DNA of 64,000 nt from Solihabitans fulvus. Lineage in GTDB: Bacteria; Actinomycetota; Actinomycetes; Mycobacteriales; Pseudonocardiaceae. Numbering within the stretch: the stretch's first letter is position 1; each line of letters begins with the position of its first letter. A model generated the notes under the pieces. It saw only the letters and a program-made list of their open reading frames with translations. It did no database searches and was not told where the DNA came from. Location of the stretch: NCBI RefSeq assembly GCF_008386585.1, contig NZ_VUOB01000041.1, positions 327,600 to 391,599 of the forward strand. The letters run 5' to 3'. Made by a program: the position numbers and the translations under genes. Shown here piece by piece: positions 32,085 through 40,110 of this stretch.

Positions 32085-33688
32085 TCGTCTGCCGAAGCTG
32101 CGGCTTCCACAACAAGGACGGCGATGCGTTCTGCGGATCCTGCGGCGCGTTCCTGGAGTGGACCGGGGAGAAGGTGGCCCCGGTGCCCGTCCGGGTGGCG
32201 GAGCCCGAGCCGGAACCCGAGCCCGTAGCGCAGCGCCGCAGGTTCCTGGATCGGTTGCAGTCGTTGGTGTATCTGGATGTCGGCGAACGGCCGGCCGCTC
32301 CTGCTACGGCCGCGGCAGGGCCTCCTCGACCGGGGATGCCGGCCCCGCCCCGCCCGCCCGGTATGCCACCGCCGCCCGGCGTGCCCGCGCCGCCCGGTCC
32401 ACCCAAGCCGATGGCCCCTCCGCCGCCTCCTGGCGCGGCGAAGCCGCCCGGCCCGCCTCCTCCTCCGCCGCCTGGTGCAGCCAAGCCGCCTGCTCCTCCA
32501 GCACCACCTGGTGCGGCTAAGCCGCCGGCTCCGCCTGCTCCGCCGGCACCGCCTGGTGCGACTAAGCCACCGGCCCCTCCGGCTCCGCTGGCTCCTCCTG
32601 CCGCTCCCGGAGTTCCTGCTGCGCCAGGTGTTTCGCCGCCGCCTCCTCCTGTCGGAGCGCCCCCGCCCCCGCCGGTCGCGTCAGCTGCGCCCGCGCTTCC
32701 GCCGCCACCGCCCGTCCTGCCGAAGCCGCCGGCCGAGGCGTTGGTCGCCCCGATCGGGAAACCCGGCGCGGTGGCGTTGCCGCCCAAGGAGGCGCCGCTG
32801 TCGGTCGTCGGCGCGGTGGGCGGCGGGGAGCAGCCGGAGGCCCTGCGTCCGCAGGAGCAGCGCAGGCGTCCGCATGTGGTGGTGAAGTCTGCGCCGACGC
32901 GTCGGTTGGAGCCAGGGGACCTGGTGTGCGGCGACTGCGGTGAGGGCAATCCGCAGACGAGGAAGTTCTGTAGCCGTTGTGGCGCCTCGTTGGTGGACGC
33001 CGAGTCGGTGCGGAGGCGGTGGTGGCAGCGGTTGCTGCCGAGGCGTGGGGCAAAGGTCAGGAAGGCCGGCGAGCGTCCCAAGCGCGGCAGGAACCGAGGA
33101 AAGTCCAAGCTGGGCAAGGCGCTCGGCGCGGTCTTTCCCGCGATCAGGAAGTTCGTCGCGGTCGCGCTGATCCTCGTGGGTATCGCCTACGGTCTGTTCG
33201 CGCCGTTCCGCGGTTGGGTGAACGAGCAGGTGGTGGCGGGGCGGCAGAACATCGAGTGGATCCTGTTCGGGAAGTTCGATCCGGTGCATCCGACCGGCGT
33301 CAAGGCTGCCGTCCAGCTCGCCGACCATCCTGGCGCCGCGGCAACGGACGGACTGACGAACACGTACTGGGCCGCGCCGGTCAATGGCGCGGAACCCGCG
33401 CTGGTGTTCACGTTCGATCATCCGGTGAACCTGGACAGGGCGATCATCCGCAGCGGGGCGAGCGGTGATTTCCAGGCGCAGCATCGGCCGCAGAAGCTGC
33501 ACCTGGTGTACTCGACGGGGAAGACGCATGACGTGGACCTGAGCGACAGCCCGGATCCGCAGGAGATTCAGCTCAGCGATGGAGCCGGTGTCAGCAGCGT
33601 GGAGATCCACGTGGTCGCACTGTATCGATCGATGACCGGGAGCGCCGTGGCGGTCACGGAGATCGAGTTGTTCCAGAAATCTCGTTGA
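32081..33688 (+). CDS. Zinc-ribbon, proline-rich, single-TM protein with discoidin-like end
   Basis: 535 residues from a GTG overlapping the previous stop. Order: zinc ribbon (C4, C7, C18, C21), a proline/alanine-rich linker (about 65-250), a second zinc ribbon (VCGDCG, FCSRCG) near 285-310, a basic stretch, one TM helix (about 357-378), then a C-terminal domain resembling F5/8-type discoidin or carbohydrate-binding folds (TDGLTNTYWAAP, LDRAIIRSG, EIHVVALYRS). The layout suggests a cytoplasmic zinc part and an outside sugar-binding part. I recall a membrane protein, CisA, that recruits the Streptomyces system to the membrane; this could be its counterpart, unverified. It is the last gene of the operon, before a terminator. 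Confidence 0.8.
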   Translation: MIVCRSCGFHNKDGDAFCGSCGAFLEWTGEKVAPVPVRVAEPEPEPEPVAQRRRFLDRLQSLVYLDVGERPAAPATAAAGPPRPGMPAPPRPPGMPPPPGVPAPPGPPKPMAPPPPPGAAKPPGPPPPPPPGAAKPPAPPAPPGAAKPPAPPAPPAPPGATKPPAPPAPLAPPAAPGVPAAPGVSPPPPPVGAPPPPPVASAAPALPPPPPVLPKPPAEALVAPIGKPGAVALPPKEAPLSVVGAVGGGEQPEALRPQEQRRRPHVVVKSAPTRRLEPGDLVCGDCGEGNPQTRKFCSRCGASLVDAESVRRRWWQRLLPRRGAKVRKAGERPKRGRNRGKSKLGKALGAVFPAIRKFVAVALILVGIAYGLFAPFRGWVNEQVVAGRQNIEWILFGKFDPVHPTGVKAAVQLADHPGAAATDGLTNTYWAAPVNGAEPALVFTFDHPVNLDRAIIRSGASGDFQAQHRPQKLHLVYSTGKTHDVDLSDSPDPQEIQLSDGAGVSSVEIHVVALYRSMTGSAVAVTEIELFQKSR

Positions 33689-33697
33689 CCGGACCTC

Positions 33698-33730
33698 GCG
33701 GCCGGTTGTCACCACGTGGCAACCGGCCGC
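33698..33730 (+). terminator. Terminator of the rightward injection-system operon
   Basis: A perfect 11-bp stem (33698-33708 with 33720-33730) that extends inward with a G-T pair and two more pairs, leaving a small loop. It begins 9 bases after the stop. Confidence 0.85.
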
Positions 33731-33967
33731 ATCGCTGTGTTCTGTGCTGGCAGAGACCGGCAGATCCATTCACCGGGTGTTCGAGGGCGACCACTGCCCG
33801 CCGGGCCGGGAGCCCTCGGTTGGTGTCATGCACGAGTCCCGCACGATGACGGCCTGCTCCAGCGGCTGCGGCGGACCTCTGTGGGTCTATCACACGGGAA
33901 CCGATGGTGCGACCTACGGCAACTGGTGGAGGTAGCGCCCCGATCCGTGCAGAGGCTGGCGACCTGA

Positions 33968-34114
33968 CCAGCAGTCACTGCGGCGAACGGCCAGGCGCTG
34001 TACGAGGCAGCCGCGGAACAGCTCCACCTCCTGAGGTGGATCTCGTTCGGCAACGGCGTCAAAAGGATGTCCTCGCCGGACGGGCAGGCCACCAGGATGG
34101 TTCGAACGGCGTAA
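33968..34114 (+). pseudogene. Possible remnant of a small protein gene
   Basis: After an in-frame TGA, 48 codons read like real protein (NGQALYEAAAEQLHLLRW, then ISFGNGVKRMSSPDG) and end in TAA, but there is no start codon or ribosome site. This looks like the tail of a decayed gene. The call is weak and rests on amino-acid pattern only. Confidence 0.3.
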
Positions 34115-34141
34115 CGCTGCGGTCCGGGCGTGGCCTAGCGC

Positions 34142-34286
34142 CGAACCTTCCCGGCGACCTTCCCAGGAGAGCTATCACGCGGGACCAGGACGCGCGCAGC
34201 CTGACAGGGTCGTCCGTCGGTGCCGCCGAGGGGCGCGCGTCCTGGTCCCGCGTGATGGACGCCCTCCAGGTCGCCGGGAAGGTTCG
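34142..34286. repeat. 145-nt long inverted repeat (hairpin)
   Basis: Two perfect paired blocks: 19 bp (34142-34160 with 34268-34286) and 24 bp (34174-34197 with 34233-34256). They are separated by a small internal loop (13 and 11 nt) and closed by a 35-nt loop. A further GTGGCCT match lies outside with a bulge. It has no coding support and no transposase. It may be a MITE remnant or a structured RNA. Confidence 0.85.
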
Positions 34287-34385
34287 AGGCCACTCCCTTG
34301 TATGTGGTCAAGATCAAAACCTCGGCGGGTACAAAGGTGGCGGAATCACCTGAGGCAGTTCACCGCCGTGTGGGGTGATGCGTCG

Positions 34386-37073
34386 CTAGTGGCGGGTGGC
34401 GAAGTCCGGTGGGTTGAGGGTGCCCGGCACGACCAGGAACGGCTTGGTGGCGCTGATCGACGGGAAGCCGTCGACCGCCGCCTGCACCACGCGGTTTCCC
34501 TCGGCGCTGTTGGGGTAGACCACCAGGGCTGCGGTGATGGTGCCGGCCGAGGTCGACTGGACGGACACCGACTCGGGGTATCCGGGGAAGTTCACGATGA
34601 TCGTGCGCAGCGGGGCGAAGCCGTGTCCGGTGACCGTGGCGACGCGGCCGGGCGGGCTGACCGTGGGGCTCACGTCGATGGCGGGTTGGGCGCCGCTGCC
34701 GCGCAGTGCGACGAGGTGTGGCGCCGCCCCTGGACTGTGGTCCTGGAACGACAGCACCGCGGTGCGGTCACCGGCCGCCTGCGGGGTGAAGACCACCGAG
34801 ACCTGGCAGGTCGCGCCGGGGCTCAGCGTGGCAGCCTGACAGGTGTTGTGGGGCAACGTGAAGTCACCCGGGGTGGCCGGCGCGGGGTCCTGGCTGACGG
34901 CGACGTCGCCGAGCGGCAGGTTGGTGTCGCCGGTGTTGGAAACCGTGACGGTGGCTGTCGGGCTCGGTGACAGGGGGAGTTGTTCGCCGAACACCACGGG
35001 GTCCGGGGTGACGTGGAACTGCGGGCCGATTGGCGGTGGCGGCGGTTGGCTCGGCGGGACGCCCGTGCCGCGGGCGGGGATCGTGGACGCTGGCGCGTCG
35101 CGTCGGGACAGGCTGACCTCGCCCTGACGATCGCCCGTCGCGGCTGGGGTGAAGCGGACCGAGACGAGGCAGCTGTCGCCGGCGTGCAGGGTTCTGCCCT
35201 GGCAGGTCTGCGCGTCGATCGTGAAGTCGCCGGCCTGTGCTCCGCCGATGGTGACCTGGCCGAGCGTGAGTGGGCCGAAACCGTTGCCGTAGTTGACGGT
35301 CAGCGTCTTGGTGCTGGTGTCGCCGACGACGACCTGGCCGAAGTCGAGCGGGTCGGCCTTCGGCTCCGGCTGGAAGGTGCGCACGAACGCGTCGGTGGAC
35401 TTGTTGGTGTCGTTGGCGATCAGGTCGGTGGCGTCGGAGCTGAACGCCACCCGGCCGCCGTCGGCGCTGAGCGTCGGCTGGTAGCTGTCGTTGTCGCCGG
35501 GGCAGCTGGATCCGGCCGGCGGGGCCGGCACACAGGTCAGACCTGTCGACGGCGAGGCGAGTTCGGCCGGCAGCTGGGGTTGGCCGGCGGCGCGGCGCGC
35601 CTGGTCTGCCACCAGGTCGCGCACGACCACCTGGCAGGCGGTGCGCACGACCGGTGGTGGCGGCGGAGTGGACGTGCTGTCCTGTGGCGCCACGGTGCCG
35701 CCGGTATGCGGCGTCACGCTCTTCGGCGCCACCGCGCCGAACTGCGCCTGGTACAGACAGCTGTAGGTCCGGGTCGCGCGGTCCAGGCCGTTGTGCATGC
35801 CGAGCGCGTCAGTGTCGAAGGCGAGGTAGCGGCCGTCGGTCGACAGGCTGGGTCCGCCGCCCGAGGCGATCGTGCCGTCGGGGGTGGTCGAGACCGGGCG
35901 GGAGGTGGGCGTCTGGCTGAAGGTTCCGTTGGTGGCCTGGCCTCGATCCACGAGGTAGACGACGGACAGGTAGTTACGTCGATAGGAACCCTGCATGTTG
36001 AAGGCGACGAGCCTGCCGTCTCCGGACAGCGAAGGGTGCTCCGGTGCGGAGTAGCCGTCGCCGAGGGTCGCGCCGTGCTCGTCCAGGTCCACTCGCGTCG
36101 CCCTGCTGGTCACGTCGTCGTCCTTGGTGAGGTCGACCTCGACGAGCGCGCCGGACACGGTGATCAGGTCCGTGGCGGCGAACCGGGGGATCGGCGGGAC
36201 GTGTTCGGTGTAGTTCGCCATCAGCGCCGCGTAGCGGCCGTCGGCGGACAGCGTCGGGTCGCTCTGGTTCGTCGGTCGCAGGTAGTCATGGCCGGGCAAC
36301 GACGGAGACAGGTAGCCCGCGACATCGCGGACGCCGTCGGCCTGCCAGGGTTTCGTCACGTCGTTGTCCGGTGCCAGCGTGCCGGTGCGGACGAAGTCGT
36401 AGTAGGTGATCGTCTTCTGCCAGACCAGGCGGCTGCCGTCCGCCGACAGCTTTGGGTGCGACATGCTGGACGCCGCGTGGTCGACGAAGTCCACCCTGGT
36501 GTACCGGTAGTCCATGCTGCCGTCCGGGCGTTTGCGGTCCAACGTGCCGGTGCCGCCGGGATCCCGGTCGCACACCATGACCGACGGGCTGCCCGCGAAG
36601 TCCTCGCTCACCAGGTTCGACGCGCTGCTGGTGAAGGCCACGTAGCGCCCGTCCGCCGAGATCGACGGGGAGGTGCTGTAGCTGTCGGCCGGGTACTCCG
36701 GCGGCTTCCGCTTCGGTTCTTCCGAGGCGGGGAACTGACCCCTGGTGATCAGCACGGTGTGTCCGTCGGTGAGGTCGCGCACGTAGATGTTGCTGAACTC
36801 GTTGTTGTCGTCCAACGGATCGACGCCGCCGTCGGCGGCGAACGCGACCCACCTGCCGTTGCCGGAGATGGCGGACTCGTTGCCGCCGTGCGGGGCCTCG
36901 CCGCCGTTGTCCCGCACGGAAGCGCGCTGCGTGCTGCCCGGCGACACCGCGGCGACCGCCGACGGCGGCGCGCCGGCCAACAGCAGCGCGATGCTGGCGA
37001 GAATGACGGCCAGCAGGCACAGCACGGCCACCGTTCGTCCACTGTGGACATTCGTTGAGTGTGCGGGCACCAT
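34386..37073 (-). CDS. Secreted or anchored beta-propeller protein with ASH-like domains
   Basis: 895 residues from the ATG at 37073 (GGAGGAG 5 bases upstream). An N-terminal hydrophobic segment (VAVLCLLAVILASIALLLAG) is a signal peptide or anchor. Residues about 60-560 contain at least six TolB/PD40-type motifs such as SADGRYVAF and LSTDGRYLAFD, forming a propeller. Then come two choice-of-anchor-D/ASH-like domains (DFGQVVVGDTSTKTLTV; CQVSVVFTPQAAGDR) and an IPT-like end. No catalytic motif is visible. It probably acts outside the cell in binding. It is next to the injection locus and divergent from the COG1470-like gene, so an accessory role is possible but unproven. Confidence 0.78.
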   Translation of the reverse strand: MVPAHSTNVHSGRTVAVLCLLAVILASIALLLAGAPPSAVAAVSPGSTQRASVRDNGGEAPHGGNESAISGNGRWVAFAADGGVDPLDDNNEFSNIYVRDLTDGHTVLITRGQFPASEEPKRKPPEYPADSYSTSPSISADGRYVAFTSSASNLVSEDFAGSPSVMVCDRDPGGTGTLDRKRPDGSMDYRYTRVDFVDHAASSMSHPKLSADGSRLVWQKTITYYDFVRTGTLAPDNDVTKPWQADGVRDVAGYLSPSLPGHDYLRPTNQSDPTLSADGRYAALMANYTEHVPPIPRFAATDLITVSGALVEVDLTKDDDVTSRATRVDLDEHGATLGDGYSAPEHPSLSGDGRLVAFNMQGSYRRNYLSVVYLVDRGQATNGTFSQTPTSRPVSTTPDGTIASGGGPSLSTDGRYLAFDTDALGMHNGLDRATRTYSCLYQAQFGAVAPKSVTPHTGGTVAPQDSTSTPPPPPVVRTACQVVVRDLVADQARRAAGQPQLPAELASPSTGLTCVPAPPAGSSCPGDNDSYQPTLSADGGRVAFSSDATDLIANDTNKSTDAFVRTFQPEPKADPLDFGQVVVGDTSTKTLTVNYGNGFGPLTLGQVTIGGAQAGDFTIDAQTCQGRTLHAGDSCLVSVRFTPAATGDRQGEVSLSRRDAPASTIPARGTGVPPSQPPPPPIGPQFHVTPDPVVFGEQLPLSPSPTATVTVSNTGDTNLPLGDVAVSQDPAPATPGDFTLPHNTCQAATLSPGATCQVSVVFTPQAAGDRTAVLSFQDHSPGAAPHLVALRGSGAQPAIDVSPTVSPPGRVATVTGHGFAPLRTIIVNFPGYPESVSVQSTSAGTITAALVVYPNSAEGNRVVQAAVDGFPSISATKPFLVVPGTLNPPDFATRH

Positions 37074-37252
37074 CGACTCCTCCACACGCGCGGACACGGA
37101 GTTGACGGTAGGCTCGGGTCCACGGGAAGCGCGCCCGCCCTCGGACGTCGTTGTGGCCAGCGGGAAGTGCCCCTTGGGGCGGTGGGGGCTGTCCGGCCGC
37201 GCTCCCGTTCGCGGCTACCGGCAGCGCGCCGGCCGCGCGGACACTGGCGGCC

Positions 37253-38542
37253 ATGGGTGTGACGACGTCGCTTGAGAGCTCCAGCCTGGTCGTGAATCCG
37301 GGCGAGCAGACGACCTGCGCCGTGCAGATTCGCAACACGGGCAGTGTCGTGGACCAGTTCAGCGTGGATGTTGTCGGCGGCGCGGAGTCGTGGGCCGAGG
37401 TCCAGCCGCCGGCGATGAACCTGATGCCCGGCGACACCGGAACCGCCGTGGTGCGGTTCGCGCCGCCGAGGACCTCGGAGGTGGCCGCCGGGCCGATGCC
37501 GTTCGGCGTGCGGGTGCGGTCCCGCGAGGATCCCGGCGGCTCGGTGGTCGAGGAGGGGATCGTCGACGTCACAGCGTTCACCGACCTCCGCCTCGAACTC
37601 TCGCCGGTGACCACGCACGGCCGGTCCAGCACGCGGCACGAGATCGTGGTGGAGAACGCGGGCAACCACCCGCTCCCCGTCGAACTGGTGGCAGGCGACC
37701 CCGAGGAGCGGCTGCGGTTCCGGGTGCAGCATCCGGCGCTCACCGTCGAACCGGGCACCGCCGCGTTCGTTGGGCTGAAGATCCGGCCGGACAAGCGTTT
37801 CCTGAAGGGACCGGAGCGCAAGCACACCTTCCAGGTGACGGCCGTGCACTCGGCCGGCCCGCCGGAGGCGGTCGAGGGAACCTTCGTTCAGCGGCAGCTG
37901 CTGCCCAAGTGGCTGCTGCCGGCGCTGATCGCGTTGCTGGCGTTGGTGATTCTCGCCGTGGTGCTGTGGTTCACCGTGCTCAAGCCCGCGGTGAAGTCGG
38001 CGGCGCGGGACGCGGCGGCCGCGCAGGTCAGCCCCGTCGCGAGCGACGCGAACGCGGCCAAGGACGTGGCGCAGAGCGCGGCCAAGAAGGCGGACGACGC
38101 CAAGGCCGCCGCGACCAACCCCGCCAAACCCAGCAACGGCAACGGTTCGGGCACCGGCAGCGGTCAGCCTGGCGACGGCACGGACACCTCGGCGTGGAAG
38201 CCGGTGGACTTCCGCATCGCCTCGGACGCGCCAAGGACCTCCGACCCAGCCGCATTCACCACCTTCGTCCAGGATCCCGCGCCGCCGGACGGGAAGTCGA
38301 TGGCGGTCACCGACATCCTGTTGCAGAACCCCTACGGCGACGGCGGCGTCATCCGGTTGATGCGCGGCGACAAGGTGCTGCTCGAGGTGGGGCTGAACAA
38401 CTTCCGCGACCTCGACTACCACCTGGTGCAGCCGTGGTTGTTCACGCCGGGTCAGAAGCTCGTGATGGCGGTCAGCTGCCAGACGCCGGCCTCCGGCAAC
38501 TGCCACCCTGCTGTCTCCTTCTCGGGCCGAGTGCAGAACTAG
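37253..38542 (+). CDS. COG1470-like membrane protein of the injection locus
   Basis: 429 residues from the ATG at 37253, with no clear ribosome site; GGACACTGGCGG lies just upstream and the transcript may be leaderless. Two tandem Ig-like domains (VVNPGEQTTCAVQIRNTGSV; HEIVVENAGNHPLPVELV) cover about 1-215. A TM helix (about 222-245) is followed by an alanine-rich coiled linker, then a C-terminal globular domain of about 115 residues. Proteins of this layout, often labelled hydrolytic protein, occur in Streptomyces injection clusters as I recall. No hydrolase motif is visible, so that label is doubtful. A membrane-tethered accessory role is likely. Confidence 0.75.
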   Translation: MGVTTSLESSSLVVNPGEQTTCAVQIRNTGSVVDQFSVDVVGGAESWAEVQPPAMNLMPGDTGTAVVRFAPPRTSEVAAGPMPFGVRVRSREDPGGSVVEEGIVDVTAFTDLRLELSPVTTHGRSSTRHEIVVENAGNHPLPVELVAGDPEERLRFRVQHPALTVEPGTAAFVGLKIRPDKRFLKGPERKHTFQVTAVHSAGPPEAVEGTFVQRQLLPKWLLPALIALLALVILAVVLWFTVLKPAVKSAARDAAAAQVSPVASDANAAKDVAQSAAKKADDAKAAATNPAKPSNGNGSGTGSGQPGDGTDTSAWKPVDFRIASDAPRTSDPAAFTTFVQDPAPPDGKSMAVTDILLQNPYGDGGVIRLMRGDKVLLEVGLNNFRDLDYHLVQPWLFTPGQKLVMAVSCQTPASGNCHPAVSFSGRVQN

Positions 38543-38556
38543 GAACGCAGACATGA

Positions 38557-38595
38557 AGATGTCCCCGGCGCGTGGTTCTCGCGCCGGGGACATCT
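38557..38595. terminator. Bidirectional terminator
   Basis: A perfect 16-bp stem (38557-38572 with 38580-38595) and a 7-nt loop between the convergent COG1470-like and LuxR genes. It ends the injection locus. Confidence 0.88.
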
Positions 38596-38610
38596 GTCGT
38601 CGCGGTGTGT

Positions 38611-39246
38611 CTAGATGAGGCCTTCGCGCATGGCGTAGGCGACGGCGTGCGACCGGTTGCGCAGCTGGAACCGGTTGGTGATGTCGTGCAGGATGCTCTT
38701 CACCGTGCGCTGCGAGTAGCAGAGCTGCTCGGCGATCTCCTTGGTGCTCATACCGTCCGCGACGAGCTTGAGCACTTCGGTCTCGCGGTTGGTGACGCCG
38801 GCCAGGTGCAGGCCCCTCGGTTCCAGCACCTGACGCTGGAGCCGGGACACGCGGTTGAGCAGCCTGCCGAGCATGTCGGGCGGCAGCGCGCCCTCGCCGG
38901 CCGCCGCGGCGCGGATCAGCCGGACGAGCATGTCGGCGGTCGTGTCGGAGCGACGCGCCACGGCGCAGACCCCGTTCTCGACGGCGGTCAGCACCTCGCT
39001 GTCGTCCATCTCGCCCGCGATGAGCACGGTCTTGGCGTAACCGGCCCGCTGCAATCCGACGAGCAGGTGGTTCGCGCGGTCCTCCAGCCGGTCCGCGACG
39101 ACGAGCGCCACGGTGGTCTCCGGCGGGCTGACGCCCTCGTCCACCAGCTGGATCTCGGGCCGCGCCTGCAAGGTCGCCGCCACACCGCCCTGGAGAATGG
39201 GATCCGTCGCTCTGACGAGCACTGCGGTCCGCTTGGCACTGAACAT
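38611..39246 (-). CDS. LuxR/NarL-type regulator with degenerate receiver
   Basis: 211 residues from the ATG at 39246 (GGGGGG 5 bases upstream). The C-terminal LuxR helix-turn-helix is intact (VTNRETEVLKLVADGMSTKE, YSQRTVKSILHDI). The N-terminal half has receiver-like strands, but the acidic pocket and the phospho-acceptor Asp are not recognisable, so it probably does not act by phosphorylation. Similar orphan LuxR proteins lie next to injection loci in Streptomyces, so it may control the cluster; this is inference from position. Confidence 0.85.
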   Translation of the reverse strand: MFSAKRTAVLVRATDPILQGGVAATLQARPEIQLVDEGVSPPETTVALVVADRLEDRANHLLVGLQRAGYAKTVLIAGEMDDSEVLTAVENGVCAVARRSDTTADMLVRLIRAAAAGEGALPPDMLGRLLNRVSRLQRQVLEPRGLHLAGVTNRETEVLKLVADGMSTKEIAEQLCYSQRTVKSILHDITNRFQLRNRSHAVAYAMREGLI

Positions 39247-39363
39247 GAGGCCCCCCGTTTGCATAGTCCGCCCCGACTGGGTAGAGCCTCTCGCGAACGG
39301 CGTCCCGAGCGCATGGGACCTGTGTCCCGAACTGCCCGATCGGACGTCGGGACGGCCGGCCGG

Positions 39364-40110
39364 TCAGCCGCCCCTCGGGGACTCGCCGAGGCCCGCCTCG
39401 CGCGCCCGGACGATCGCCTGCGCGCGGTCGGCGACGTGCAGCTTGGCGAAGATGTTGGACACGTGGTTGCGCACGGTCTTCGGGCTCAGCACGAGGCTGC
39501 GCGCGATGTCGCTGTTGCTGTGTCCCCGCGCGATCAGCTCCAACACTTCGCGCTCCCGGCCGGTGAGGTCGGGGAACACGGCGGCGGGCGCGGCGGGCGG
39601 GTGGTTGAAGAACCCGAGCACCCGCACGGCGACCGCCGGCCCGAAGATCGCCTCACCGCCGGCGACTCCCCGCACCGCGCGCACGATCTCGTCCTGGCCA
39701 GCGCCCTTGAGCAGGTAGCCGCGCGCGCCTGCCCGCATGGCGGTGAACACCGACTCGTCGTCGTCGAACATGGTCAGCACCAGCACCCCGGTGTGGGGCC
39801 GGTCCCGCACGATCTGCCGGGTGGCCTCGACGCCGCTGAGGTCGGGCAGGTGCAGGTCCATCACGACGACGTCGGGCTTGAGCGCGGCGGCCGCGGCGAT
39901 CGCGGCGCGGCCGGTGGACGCCTCGCCGGCGACCGCGATGCCCGGCACGGTCGCCAGGACGGCGCACAGGCCGAACCGGAACAGCGGGTGGTCGTCGACG
40001 ACCAACACCCGGACGGTGCCCTCCTCGGCGGGTTCGTCGAGCATGGCCAGCGACCTCTCCTCGTTGGCTCGGTCGTCAGGCGTGGTCGGCGCCTTCGGGT
40101 GGTCAGGCAT
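39364..40110 (-). CDS. NarL/LuxR-type response regulator
   Basis: 248 residues from the ATG at 40110, overlapping the kinase stop by 8 bases. The receiver has VVDDHPLFR, phospho-acceptor D85 in VVMDLHLPD and the K of LLKGA. The C-terminal LuxR domain reads LTGREREVLELIARGHSNSD and SPKTVRNHVSNIF. A 35-residue N-terminal extension before VRVLVVDD is unusual; an internal start is possible. It is the partner of the upstream kinase. Targets unknown. Confidence 0.92.
   Translation of the reverse strand: MPDHPKAPTTPDDRANEERSLAMLDEPAEEGTVRVLVVDDHPLFRFGLCAVLATVPGIAVAGEASTGRAAIAAAAALKPDVVVMDLHLPDLSGVEATRQIVRDRPHTGVLVLTMFDDDESVFTAMRAGARGYLLKGAGQDEIVRAVRGVAGGEAIFGPAVAVRVLGFFNHPPAAPAAVFPDLTGREREVLELIARGHSNSDIARSLVLSPKTVRNHVSNIFAKLHVADRAQAIVRAREAGLGESPRGG

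Larger units (their letters stand above)
33689..34385. other. Gene-poor region after the injection operon
   Basis: About 700 bases holding the terminator, a possible gene remnant (33968-34114) and the 145-nt hairpin (34142-34286). Short frames here lack ribosome sites. Base composition is slightly less GC-biased than the flanks. Confidence 0.6.

Noticed and set aside
19417..33688. Prophage or type VI secretion system
   Set aside because: No capsid, portal, terminase, integrase or lysis genes, and no TssJLM membrane complex or ClpV. DUF4157, DUF4255 and the LysM adaptor point to an injection system of the eCIS class.
33744..33935. 63-codon frame after the injection operon
   Set aside because: No ribosome site and no family. 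It lies just after the terminator. It ends in a plausible-looking peptide, but that is not enough.
34095..34115. tRNA T-arm-like GGTTCGAA
   Set aside because: No matching acceptor stem or anticodon arm around it.
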